Source: Nemertoderma westbladi (taxonomy: Eukaryota; Xenacoelomorpha; Nemertodermatida; Nemertodermatidae). From it: a stretch of 53,242 nt of DNA. Location: the NCBI GenBank assembly GCA_032718475.1, contig JAUCBJ010008090.1, forward strand, positions 1 through 53,242, written 5' to 3'. This document shows positions 41,771-51,410 of the stretch, one piece after another. The notes beneath the pieces were generated by a model, which had not been told where the DNA came from, made no database searches, and saw only the letters and a list, made by a program, of their open reading frames with translations. A program made the position numbers and the translations under genes. Numbering within the stretch: the first letter of the stretch is position 1; every line of letters begins with the position of its first letter.

Positions 41771-43954
41771 TTGTGGCATCCAGTGGGAATGACTCTCGAA
41801 AACGCCACTAAAGAGTGGAATGAGACTCTTGACGTTATCGAGATGTATTACGATAACGAAGGTAGCGTTCCGGTTGGAGAACTGGGAACTACGCGAATGA
41901 TACACATACGAGGACTCGCTGGTTCTACCCACGTATTTACTCGAGCGTGTTCCGATGTGATTGATTATTCTTTTGAGACTCTTACTGAGACACAAAAGAA
42001 ACTCCGACATGGACAATTCGAACTCGCGCAGCGTTATGTCACCGACACCGAGCGCAAACCAGCCATGGGCATCGATGGATCGATGTTACCCCAGCCCGTG
42101 CTCGAGATGTTGTTTAACGAAAGAATCCTTAAAATCGGCTCAGCTGTTTATGGAGATCTCCAAAACAACTTTCGGAACATGGAGAACATTCCTTATCCTT
42201 TCGTTGATACTCAGCTGATTGCTCCCTGGGCAGAAGGCAGAGGTTTCTTCCGCACTATGTATGCTAATACACCCAGCGGCATTACTAAAGTACAACGAAC
42301 CTCCATCGGACATCTTGCCTTTCAAGAATACGGATGGAATTTCAAGGTTGGAAATCCTACCAATTACCAACAAGTATATGGAGATCATTATTCTCGTTTA
42401 TACTTTGATGGACCATTGACCGCATCTGGTGCCGTATATAGCTTTATGAGTGTTCCACTTCGTCTCTCCTTAGCTATATACACGATCTTTGAAAACGCAG
42501 CACTTGCCGGTTGGCTAGCCGATGTGTGCAGTCGTACCATACGCGCCCATCCCTTAATACTTGGAACCAAACTCGCTAAACTAGATGAACACAATAAATT
42601 CATCCGCTTCGAATGTTTCAGGCGCTTTCTGACTCCGTTCCGTAACGTTGATAGTCAGTTCAAGGACCGCGCTCTGACCAAACTCAGCCTAAGAGACTCA
42701 GCTGCGGAGAAGCTAAACAGCGCGGGATTTGCCCTTTTCCAGGACGTTTGTATACAGAACTTACATTCATCTGTTATACAAAGACCCCGAATACCCACGG
42801 GCTATTCTGTCGTGGAAGTTCAGACAGTGGGTCCGCTCGCGGAGACAGCCGCACCTACCTCAGCTATGCAATTGAAAGACGAACCAATATGCTTAGAATC
42901 TGAGGCGATTCAGCCTACAGCGCCCCGGAGCAGCGATAACGACTACGTCTTAGAGTGGTATCAAGGTCCACAATGTCTCACTGCATACGATTATCGACAC
43001 GCCAACTATGTTTCTCGAAAACATTGTCGATTATGCGCATCGAGAGACCATTTCACCCCTATGGACTCAGACGTACCCTGCTCCTATTTCCACGAACAAC
43101 CGATGATGGAGATCTATTGTGCGTACTGCAGACTTAATAACTCGCATATTTTTGCAGTCTGCCCCCAATTTATGACTCAATGCCACCACTGTCAACTAAA
43201 AGGACATGCCAGTTATGATTGCCCTTTTAATCGCGATTTAGAAAGCGTAGATGAGATGATCACCCTGCGCTACATCCGGGCTTGGGAAGTGAACGTGGAT
43301 TTACATTGTGAGTCCCGCCATCGCTATTACCCTGGACGCGCTTACGAGGGAGTTTACGCGTTCCATCCTTATCTATTCGCGTCTGTTGAACAGAAAACAC
43401 GCACACCGAGTTACGAATTAATGAAGCGTGTTGGTGAGTGTATTTCCACCAAATTTGTGCGAAAATATCTCAGGAACGTCAATCCTAACGATATTACTTC
43501 ATACCATTTGATCAATTTCATCCGTCAAGACCCTGAGTATGGCGATTTATTTGTCAACTCACACCCTGAGTTACAAGAAGTATCTCGACGGCCCTACGAA
43601 TATCGAGCCCGAGAACGCGAACTGGAAAGAACCATTAAACCGAGAAAGTTTCTCACCACTCACGGTCTGCCTACCGCTAGTGTCCAGACGACTCGTCAGG
43701 GACCCGTAGGAGCTGCTGTCCTCAGACGCGCTCTAAAGGCCGTTAGACCTCGATCCACTGAAGTTGATATCAATCAACCAGGTACTTCGACTGGTGGATA
43801 CACCGACCGTAATCCTAAACCTTCTGATGCAATTGTATTGCACCCTTCACCCAGGAGTTACAGCCCTCCTAGTAAAGTGGCTCGCCCCAAAGAGAAAAGG
43901 ACTCTTGCTAGCCTCAAAAAACTGCGTAAACGCCGTCCGCGCAAGAAAGACTAA
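41771..43954 (+). CDS. Gag-like zinc-knuckle protein, main part
   Basis: 727 codons, uninterrupted; the same frame is open upstream to about 41696 and lacks a clear ATG of its own, so it is the continuation of the ORF starting at 41439 (about 840 residues together). The nucleocapsid-like region has CHHCQLKGHASYDC (Cys-x2-Cys-x4-His-x4-Cys, about residues 471-484, nt 43181-43222) preceded by CAYCRLNNSHIFAVC (450-464) and a further Cys/His cluster starting CRLCASRDH. The C-terminus is strongly basic (KKLRKRRPRKKD). These fit an RNA-binding, particle-forming Gag. The N-terminal 400 residues do not resemble the BEL Gag domains I know. It lies after the candidate LTR and primer site. No protease or pol follows. 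Confidence 0.7.
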   Translation: MWHPVGMTLENATKEWNETLDVIEMYYDNEGSVPVGELGTTRMIHIRGLAGSTHVFTRACSDVIDYSFETLTETQKKLRHGQFELAQRYVTDTERKPAMGIDGSMLPQPVLEMLFNERILKIGSAVYGDLQNNFRNMENIPYPFVDTQLIAPWAEGRGFFRTMYANTPSGITKVQRTSIGHLAFQEYGWNFKVGNPTNYQQVYGDHYSRLYFDGPLTASGAVYSFMSVPLRLSLAIYTIFENAALAGWLADVCSRTIRAHPLILGTKLAKLDEHNKFIRFECFRRFLTPFRNVDSQFKDRALTKLSLRDSAAEKLNSAGFALFQDVCIQNLHSSVIQRPRIPTGYSVVEVQTVGPLAETAAPTSAMQLKDEPICLESEAIQPTAPRSSDNDYVLEWYQGPQCLTAYDYRHANYVSRKHCRLCASRDHFTPMDSDVPCSYFHEQPMMEIYCAYCRLNNSHIFAVCPQFMTQCHHCQLKGHASYDCPFNRDLESVDEMITLRYIRAWEVNVDLHCESRHRYYPGRAYEGVYAFHPYLFASVEQKTRTPSYELMKRVGECISTKFVRKYLRNVNPNDITSYHLINFIRQDPEYGDLFVNSHPELQEVSRRPYEYRARERELERTIKPRKFLTTHGLPTASVQTTRQGPVGAAVLRRALKAVRPRSTEVDINQPGTSTGGYTDRNPKPSDAIVLHPSPRSYSPPSKVARPKEKRTLASLKKLRKRRPRKKD

Positions 43955-45205
43955 CTGTTTAGAGTATTTTTATATTTTAGAAACTGTGATTTTTTATATT
44001 TTATAGAATTAAATCCCATTTTCTGGGAGCGGTGTAAAAGCTTTTGCGGGATTAGCTAGTCATTTTTTCCCCGCAAAGTACTCTGTAGATGTTTTAACGG
44101 ACATAAAAGCCGTTTCCTTACTGTACCGGTATTTTAGTGGACATAAAAAGCTATTCTTCTGTATGTGTACTTTGGTGGACATAACTAGCAATCTTATGCC
44201 GCAATACGCGATAATACTCTCTACACAGTGTAGTTCAGATTACGACATCTATCAGCTGATTTGCTGTACTCGTGGCATTTTTCTTTGTTCAGGCCCACTC
44301 TGTGCAATCACTCGACCAATCAGCGTGATTTTCAGTTTATTACACAGAGGCCTCCGGGAAATCGCGCAATGCATTATGGTTTATGTTTACCTTTTTCCTT
44401 ATGCCACGAAGACTGGCTTTGGAATCTTTGTGTTTTCAGGCTTTAGCCCAACATTAGTAGGCTTAATTATAGAACGTATATCTGTTATCATATCAATCCG
44501 GACCAAATCATACTTACTTATTTGATCATACATTTTTCCTAATTATATCTTAACATTAATACTGCTATTTACTGTCGGTTATTCATTATATCAGTTGATG
44601 GAATATTATATTTGGAATATCGATAAATAATAACAAACCCTCAATCTTCTTGATATACTGAAGGTAAGAGAGACCGGTTACATATAACGATTGCGACTTA
44701 CATTAAAGTGGTTTTGAAGTAAGTCTAATGCTATTTCATAGGCACTACGAGTATCAGTCGTTGTTCTCTTTATATGTGACTAAAATTAGTGAAGGTCGGC
44801 AGATTGGTGTGCAGTATTGTGCAGTAGTGTGTATGATTGATACTGATAACAAAGCATCTCCTAAAGAATGCGCCATATACGTGAATCTATAGCCATCCAG
44901 TTGTGTCTAGTTTAAGTCATAGCTCTGTTTACATATTTAGAGCGCCACGTCCTAAAGGAACTGTTAATATTTCCCGAAGGTGAATAATATTTGTCAGAGA
45001 TTATATATTACGAACAGTCGAATAATACAGTAGGCTTACACCGCAATAAGATTAAGCCCACGAATCCAGTCTCCCGGGTATATCCAGCGGGTGAATGGTC
45101 GCGCATAGACTGGCTTCGGCTAATGTAGTGTATCCAATACTCGTCATAGGCTAAAGTCGATTTATTATCTAGAAGACATCCTAATTTGGCAGGTTAAACT
45201 GCTAA
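43955..45205. other. Stretch without recognised gene
   Basis: GGACATAA recurs three times at about 44099-44183 (twice as GTGGACATAA). A small stem (TTTGCGGG...CCCCGCAAA) lies near 44040-44077. A plus-strand frame at 44163-44525 is hydrophobic and unlike any family I know; I do not call it. The right part presumably holds decayed 5' sequence of the piggyBac-like gene. Confidence 0.35.
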
Positions 45206-45843
45206 AGGTCTGAAAGCGCGAACACTTATGTCCCTAATCCATATCTTACGATCGATGAACAACTCTTTCCATGCAAGACCAAGTGCCGCTTTACCCAATA
45301 TATGCCGGCCAAACCCGATAAGTTTGGGATCAAATTTTGGCTCCTAGCTGAAGTTGATTCAAAGTATTGTTGTGGCATGCGCCCATACTTGGGAAAAGAT
45401 GATACCCGAACTGAAGGGCTGGGAAGCCACGTTGTGAAGGAGCTGATGTGGCCACACCTGCGCAAAGGTTATAACGTCTGCACCGACAACTTCTTCACAA
45501 ACTTGGATATCGCACGGTATCTGAAAGACAATAAAACATCAATGCTGGGCACAGTAAGAGCCAATCGGCGAGAACTGCCTCCAGCTACAGTCACAGCCCT
45601 ATATTCCAGCAATTTTAAATCCAATACTGGCATCCAGTTGGTGGAATACAGAGCAAAGCGCACGAAGACCGTATGGATGTTGTCGTCGCTACACGCTGGC
45701 ATTGTCACTGGACCGGAGCCCAAATGCAAACCCCAATCTGTCATTGACTACAACAGCAACAAATGCGGCGTGGACATGCTGGATGCGATGGCAAGGCGAC
45801 GTACAACCAAATGTGGTACACGGAGGTGGCCTATGGCAGTGTT
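45206..45843 (+). pseudogene. piggyBac-like transposase, central catalytic fragment
   Basis: A cut-and-paste transposase that inserts at TTAA. The frame is open from about 45206 and reads LTIDEQLFPCKTKCRFTQY, then MPAKPDKFGIKFW (ATG at 45302), CTDNFFTN and NKCGVDMLDAM, ending RRWPMAVFY. These supply the conserved acidic residues: Asp of TIDE (codon at 45254), Asp62 and Asp158/161 counted from the internal ATG. The N-terminal third and the C-terminal Cys-rich region are missing. The 3' side is cut at about 45843, where a minus-strand LINE fragment begins. It cannot be functional as it stands. The TTAA-flanked MITE at 34480-35331 would need such an enzyme, but a direct link is unproven. Confidence 0.85.
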
Positions 45844-46380
45844 TTACTGCTGAGCTTGTTACTAACGTCCATCCATTTCCAATGTCATTGTACTTCATGG
45901 CAGTGTCTTCATGACAAATCCGATGTTCTTGGATGCAGATGATGTCAATGTTATATTCCATTGCCAGAGCAACCATGTCACCCTGTTTGCTCTGTGCTTT
46001 CAGTGTGCGTGCGTTCATTGTAGCAATCTTTAGTGTCTTTTTACATTTCAACAGGTTGGTTCTTCTTTCTTCTCTGTCTTCTGTTCCAGTAGCCAATTTA
46101 TCGACCCCAGCCTGGTGTACCACTGAGGGATGCGGTCCTTGTTGACCCGGGCGATGACCGAGCCTGTATTTCTCCTGGAGGGTTCTCATACTCATATCTT
46201 TCAGTTGCGGAAGTAAACCGCTTGTGGTCGCAACTCCTACAAGCGTCTTCGCAGTAGGTCGCTGTTGGTTGATTACCTTCCGCCGACCTTGTCAGCATGT
46301 CTAGCCGTTGGTTGATTACCTTCCGCCTATCCATGGCCTACAGCCCTGCTGCCGACTGTAGGGGTCCATTTGTTACACCC
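45844..46380 (-). pseudogene. LINE 5' part: leader and endonuclease N-terminus
   Basis: On the minus strand, frame 46195-45844 reads a leader followed by LKIATMNARTLKAQSKQGDM and NIDIICIQEHRICHED (catalytic Glu of the endonuclease in QEHR), GNGWTLVTSSA. This is the first third of an endonuclease of the LINE type represented by the RT fragments at 19086 and 3928. Upstream, 46340-46195 gives a second, overlapping frame with MDRRKVINQRLDMLTRSAEG, probably the true N-terminus with a frameshift. After about 45844 the sequence becomes antisense piggyBac. So only the 5' end of the LINE remains, opposite to usual 5' truncation. Confidence 0.75.
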
Positions 46381-46607
46381 TGAACCAAGTGTGCCTCCTG
46401 GGTAAGGTTACCTAACACTGGTAGAGGAGCATCCAGTATAGACAGGGCGGGGCTTGTATCATCTCTAATGCAGATGCGTATCAATGGTGCCCTAGGCGCT
46501 ATAGCCCTCAATGACTTATTTAGTTGACGGGGCTGAACCAACCCACTCTTGATCAAATAAATAATGAATAGGCTATGCTTATCGGGCCTGCCCTACTGGG
46601 CTGACAG

Positions 46608-47285
46608 CTACAGGTAGTACCACATTACTGCCATAGTGGTAGCAGGATCTGGGGACCTGACCTGATCTGAACATCCACTAACTATTCCCCTAGCATCCAC
46701 TAAGTAAGGCTCTACGTACACTACTTCAGGCTCCATTACCCCGGATTGCCACAATTCAAACAGTTCCGTGGCGACCCCCCATGCTCTATCACTCGCCAGT
46801 TCTCCCTGTCCAAAACGGACTAAATATCGAAAATGTTTATTCGACTCACCTAGCCTCTGATGTAGTTTAGGCTGGTCTACCATTCTCCCTTCTTTGGCCT
46901 CCTTAGGTAACTTCTTGGTGGCGTTGTAGGCCCCTCGTAGCCGATCACTCGTCCCGACGTCCTCTTTGCCAACTTCTCCTCCTCTCCTCATCCGGCGTTG
47001 TACCGGCGGCCCTACCGTCGCCGTTCCAGTGGGCCATCTGTTGCCCTTGGCCTGTGGCTGGCCGGCGACTTTGGTACTCCGACCGCCATCATGCGTCGAC
47101 TCGTCTCCCTCTTGTGGTTGACAGCCGCCCTCCGCTTGGGCAGCCGGATCGTCTCTCATTGGCAAATCCGGCGTGGCAGGCCAATACCGTCTCATCGCGG
47201 CCTCACGGATCGTTTGGTTGGTATCGTCCAGGGTCCGCGGCGGCGTGCTCTCTTCCTCTGATAATCGGGGCTCCCTATCGCTCAT
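46608..47285 (-). CDS. Unassigned minus-strand ORF, 225 codons
   Basis: Starts MSDREPRLSEEESTPPRTLD and has a hydrophilic N-terminal half rich in Glu, Arg, Gly and Pro, then a more ordered C-terminal part (SNKHFRYLVRFGQGELASDR, VVYVEPYLVDARGIVSG). I recognise no family. Base composition is much richer in G+C than its neighbours. It lies upstream, in the same orientation, of the LINE 5' fragment and downstream of a possible LTR-like segment. It could be ORF1 of that LINE, a short Gag, or an unrelated gene fragment. It is open throughout and so not strongly decayed. Confidence 0.4.
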   Translation of the reverse strand: MSDREPRLSEEESTPPRTLDDTNQTIREAAMRRYWPATPDLPMRDDPAAQAEGGCQPQEGDESTHDGGRSTKVAGQPQAKGNRWPTGTATVGPPVQRRMRRGGEVGKEDVGTSDRLRGAYNATKKLPKEAKEGRMVDQPKLHQRLGESNKHFRYLVRFGQGELASDRAWGVATELFELWQSGVMEPEVVYVEPYLVDARGIVSGCSDQVRSPDPATTMAVMWYYL

Positions 47286-47931
47286 CTCGATCTCTTTGTT
47301 CTTGCAGTCACAGTTTATTGGCAGGTGGTAAAGTTAATGACTGAGACGGGATCGGAGATCCCGACCGGGTTAGAAATGTACGCGTCACCGTTCTGCTGGG
47401 GATCGTGCTACTAGCTTTGGCCGAGGCCGTCTGGGAAAAACAGTGAAAGTTCCTGTTGTCTCTCGATATTAATTAATATGGACGATAATAGCACATCAGA
47501 CTGATATAAGCAGAAAATACAGATTGATTGTTACTGGTATGGTGGTGGCGGTCATTAACTATGACCGGTGTGCACTCACTGAACTGAATAACACAACTGA
47601 CCAGTAAACCAGTAATGTAAGATAATATATGATTAATACATCGAATATTGGTTTACCTCCTACTCTACCTTTGGCCCTCTACCCAATGGATGCTTTCCTG
47701 TTCCTTATCACGTGCTTCCCTCCCCACTATTGGCTAATATACTACTTTGTCACTTTGGCACTCCCTGGGAGTGTTTCCCCTCCGCTGCTAGCCTCTACTA
47801 GCTGCCTTCCCTCCGAGGTGGTTTGACCTCTCACCTTTCTCTGTGGCTTTGGGGCTTGTGTCGCCCCCCCCCCCCCCCCCAATGTTGATTATGATACGAG
47901 ATTAATATTGGTAATCTCGTATCCCCAACAT
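47286..47931 (-). other. Possible LTR or promoter segment upstream of the unassigned ORF
   Basis: On the minus strand it would begin TGTTGGGGATACGAGATTAC (from 47931) and reach CAATAAACTGTGACTGCAAG close to the ATG at 47285, with AATAAA near the end. A poly-C tract (plus strand about 47864-47880) lies inside. No second copy and no good primer site are visible, so this is weak. Confidence 0.25.
47882..47930. repeat. Imperfect 49-bp palindrome
   Basis: GATACGAGATTA (47893-47904) pairs exactly with TAATCTCGTATC (47912-47923) around ATATTGG, and ATGTTG / CAACAT extend the stem. Confidence 0.8.
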
Positions 47932-47999
47932 ATTGCTAAAATGCCACTAGTCCCATTTTCTGGTGGGTAATGAAGTGTAATTGAATCCGCTTACAGGCA

Positions 48000-48330
48000 G
48001 TTCCGCCTATGGATACATTAATATTTTATCTGGTACTTTCATACTAATTTTTTGCATTTTGTCTTTTAAATTATTCTATAACTTGTTAGCCATTGATTAA
48101 AGTAATCAATCCAATTCTAGGACAAAAATATTTCTTGTAGAACATATATTAACATGTACTAGAACAAATTTTTTTTCCAGAACAATTTTATTGCTTTCTA
48201 ATTTTGCAATTATTTAAATGTTTTGAACATGTTAGCTATATTTAAGTGAAATTAATGTTCTGGAATAAATATTATTTGTTCTAGAAACTTTTTTGGAATT
48301 ATAAGAACAAAATGTAGCCATGGGCGGAAC
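48000..48330. mobile_element. Short inverted-repeat element (MITE-like)
   Basis: GTTCCGCCTATGGATACATT at 48000-48019 and the reverse complement of 48311-48330 match at 18 of 20 positions. The AT-rich interior contains TTCTAG/CTAGAAC and AACATGT words in both orientations. No target duplication found. A related word, AATGTAGCC...GGTGGAAC, recurs at about 48567-48590. Confidence 0.55.
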
Positions 48331-48960
48331 GATACACCCATAAGAACGAAATCTACAAGAACATAATTAAATAATAATATTAATAAACTTATGTATAACG
48401 CTATGTTCTTGACGCTATAATACATTACAATATTTACACTAATAACTAATTAATTTATATATTATTCACTGCTAATGTTAAAACAATGAACGTATTAATT
48501 ATTTTCTTAAACATTTCTAAGAGCTCGAATTTCTGCCAACTAGTGGCGGCGCATTGTAATAAATAAATGTAGCCACAGACAGGTGGAACTTTAATATCTA
48601 TTTATCGTTATTAAGTTAGCCAACTTTTGTGAACTATACAAATTTTTACTTAAGTACATTAGTAAGCGTGCCATAACTAACTAGTACCACAGTCGTCGCA
48701 CTTAGATCGCGCTAAAATATCCCTCGCTCACAATGATGGAACAAGATAATCTCGATGAGATGTTTGTTTCACTGAATGATGATTTAGTAACTACAGACGA
48801 TGATTTCATCAATGATGAAGACCTTCTGCGGCTCTCTCAAGAAATAGAAGATAAAAAACTATATTACCACCAATAAAAATAGCAACACAAACGAGGCAAC
48901 AAAGAGTGCAGTAGCAGCGCTAAAAAATTACCTGCGTCTCATCAAATGCACCAAAGAAAT

Positions 48961-49040
48961 AACATGTATGAGTATGGAGGAACTAGCATACCACACAAAT
49001 AACATGTATGAGTATGGAGGAACTAGCATACCACACAAAT
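48961..49040. repeat. Exact 40-bp tandem duplication in the Crypton gene
   Basis: AACATGTATGAGTATGGAGG... at 48961-49000 is repeated without a mismatch at 49001-49040. Since 40 is not a multiple of three it shifts the frame and brings an early stop. Confidence 0.95.
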
Positions 49041-49381
49041 AATTTCATTAAGAGGTACAAAAAAAAATCAGGAGAAAAACTGGAAACCTCGACCCTTAGG
49101 AGTTAATTCTATGGCCTATTACGTCATTACAAGGAACTATGTATTGGGAATGTTCTCGAGCTGAAAGAATTTAAAGACACAAAGGCGGTGTTTCGTGCCA
49201 GGCTGTCGCAGCTCAAGGCCGATGGCAAGGGTAATAACCCAAATGCCAGCGACCCAATGGATTCCCATGATTTTTCCATCATGAAGTCAAGTGGGCAGCT
49301 GGGACATTCTACCCCACAGGTGTTGCAAAACACATGTACGTTGTTTGAACAACACAATTTGGTTGCCGCCCTGGGTTAGAA

Positions 49382-50152
49382 ATGAGAAACATGATGGTTG
49401 GTGATGTGAAGAAGTACTTTGACCAAAAGAAGGGTCTTCACTTCCTACAACTCAAAGAGCGAAATACTAAAACCAGAAAGGGTTCCACACCAGGTAGAGT
49501 GCTTATCCCAAAGGCGTACAAGGTACCTACAGACCGTGATGTATATCCGGTGTTCTTGCATGAAAAATACATGGAGAAACGGTACCCCAACGGGAAAATA
49601 ATAGATGAAGACCCCTATTGGGTTCGCCCGAAACCCAATCAACCTAAGGATGGCGCATCATGGTTTTGCAACCAGCCCGTTGGGACGAATACCTTCGGTC
49701 AGATAATGAAAGATGTTGTAAAATGCTCTGGAATCAACACGGATGGTTGCAAGATCACCCCGATGTCATATAGGAAGACAACTGCTCAAGCTATTGTTGA
49801 CCAACATTTACCAGCGACATATGCCCAGAAACAACTTGGCCATTCTAGTTTGGCCATGACATCCCGTTACATCGATGGTATTGGAACGGCACAGTACAGT
49901 GTGAGCAATGCCCTCTCAAACGTTATATCTGGCGGCAAAATTGCCTTAGATGCGGATAACAATACCACGACATTGCCTCAAGCTATGATGGCTTCCACCG
50001 CATCGACCACTACTACTTCCTTATCAACGACTACCAAGGTACAGTGTACTGATGGCTCTATAGAGAGGACCATGGACTCCATTTTTAGCAACAATAAGTT
50101 CTTTGGGAACGTGAACGTATACGATGGATCGCACCAGAATACTAATAATTAG
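49382..50152 (+). CDS. Crypton recombinase catalytic domain, open C-terminal segment
   Basis: 256 codons remaining open inside the broken Crypton gene. It contains the box-II region: Arg131, His154 and the nucleophile Tyr163. The usual HxxR is MxxR here (MSYR). A Ser/Thr-rich low-complexity tail follows (STASTTTTSLSTTTK). The ATG at 49382 is internal: the homologous frame runs upstream as FGCRPGLE. On its own it lacks the N-terminal DNA-binding part and the first catalytic Arg. Confidence 0.75.
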   Translation: MRNMMVGDVKKYFDQKKGLHFLQLKERNTKTRKGSTPGRVLIPKAYKVPTDRDVYPVFLHEKYMEKRYPNGKIIDEDPYWVRPKPNQPKDGASWFCNQPVGTNTFGQIMKDVVKCSGINTDGCKITPMSYRKTTAQAIVDQHLPATYAQKQLGHSSLAMTSRYIDGIGTAQYSVSNALSNVISGGKIALDADNNTTTLPQAMMASTASTTTTSLSTTTKVQCTDGSIERTMDSIFSNNKFFGNVNVYDGSHQNTNN

Positions 50153-50393
50153 CTGCTGATACATCAACTATATATATATATATATTTATATACACACTAT
50201 GCTAAATTTTAAATATCCAGTTATAACTGCCATTCATCGGATTGCTCCGCATCCCATTTCTCTATCGGAGTTAATTACACACAAACAAATCAAGTTAAGG
50301 GAATGTTATAACACCAGGAGACCATCAAGTACCCGTAGAGGAGGCAGAATATAACGAAGCGAGAGGGCCAATAAACACAGACAGCTTGTTATA
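50153..50393. other. Spacer with TA microsatellite
   Basis: A (TA)n run at about 50170-50187 and otherwise unremarkable sequence, possibly the Crypton 3' end. Confidence 0.5.
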
Positions 50394-50403
50394 TGAATGC
50401 TAC

Positions 50404-51092
50404 TACTACTACTACTACTAGGATCGGCATGCTGCATTGCAGCTGCATTTTTAAGAATGCTGTGCCGGCTTGTCAACAAAATTACACCGCCACAACTCCC
50501 TATCACCCATGACATTTGCTAGATCATCCGCATCTTTAAGGCCAGTGTCCTTTAAGATGCGTCTCAAGAAAGTCATGGGCTGTCCACCATGCTTATTCAC
50601 TCCATGAGGCTGCCAAAGTACAAGATTATGCACTGGCTGGTCCTCATGGCGAAAGCAATGTCCTGCAAAGCGGAGGCGATTTTGTTCTAGTGTCAAGCTT
50701 GGGGGAACCAATGAGACACCTCCAATGTTATATAGTGTCTGGTTGGAGATGTGTGCATTGCACTTGACACAATGAACCCGGCGTAGCATTCTTGTGAATG
50801 TGCCATCCAGAGATTTGGTGTCCTCAGCAGTTAGAGCCCAGCATGGACTCCCGTAGAGGAGTACTGGAACTACTGCTGCTCTAAATAATCGGACCTTAAG
50901 TTTCCGATTAATTCTCGGTGACTTCCAAATCCTGGAAAGCCTATTCAAGGCTGCCCATGCCTTTCCCTTACGTATTCGAAGGTCCTCACCTGACTTCCGG
51001 ATCCATGATCCCAGGTAACAGAAGTCGTCCACATGCTCAAGCATACCATCCTTTGAGCTTATGCTCATCCGATCAGAGACTTGCTGAGGACT
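50404..51092 (-). mobile_element. LINE copy, 5'-truncated, with target duplication
   Basis: Nearly identical to 3928-4610 (the same LINE family). The 3' end is at the left: a run of CTA triplets (TAG repeats on the minus strand). The 5' truncation is at 51092. TGAATGCTAC occurs directly outside both ends (50394-50403 and 51093-51102), a 10-bp target-site duplication and the signature of target-primed insertion. The ORF 51068-50451 covers the last 205 codons of the RT C-terminal domain (LGSWIRKSGEDLRIRKGKAW) and ends at the native stop. It encodes no catalytic residues. Confidence 0.93.
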
Positions 51093-51410
51093 TGAATGCT
51101 ACAAAGTGCACAGTGGGGGGTTACGCGAGTTTGAGTTGGGTTTGAGTAAACCTGACAGGTTTGAGTTAGTAAGAGTGAGGTAAGAGGTAAAGGTACCCAG
51201 TTTGAGAAACGGTATCTAGAATGAGATAGGGACTGTAGGTATATGTTTCGTTTCGTAGCTTATGTCTGTTGGTCGTCAGACCTGCGAGCTAGACGAATAA
51301 TATCGTCCTTTTATGACTGATTTGAGTAAAGTTCTGTCATTGAAACTTATATACTCTATGGGCTGTTTGCCTGATTTAGATACATGCAGTAATGTACACG
51401 GCCCTTACAT

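Larger units (their letters stand above)
48733..50152 (+). pseudogene. Crypton-type tyrosine recombinase, broken by several frameshifts
   Basis: Cryptons move with a tyrosine recombinase. The start ATG is at 48733 with an acidic N-terminus (MMEQDNLDEMFVSLNDD) that hits a stop near 48876. Homology resumes in another frame (NEATKSAVAALKNYLRLIKC), is broken by a 40-bp tandem duplication (48961-49040), runs on through FKDTKAVFRARLSQLKADGK and FSIMKSSGQLGHSTPQVL, shifts again near 49350-49375 (FGCRPGLEMRNM, carrying the first catalytic Arg), and ends in the open frame 49382-50152. That frame has Arg131 in MSYRKT, His154 in QLGHSS and Tyr163 in SRYID. The architecture matches Crypton/KIAA1958-like proteins. 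At least three disruptions make it a pseudogene. Confidence 0.85.

Noticed and set aside
44163-44525. 120-codon plus-strand ORF
   Set aside because: Hydrophobic and cysteine-rich but without recognisable domain, flanked by non-coding sequence; composition explains it.
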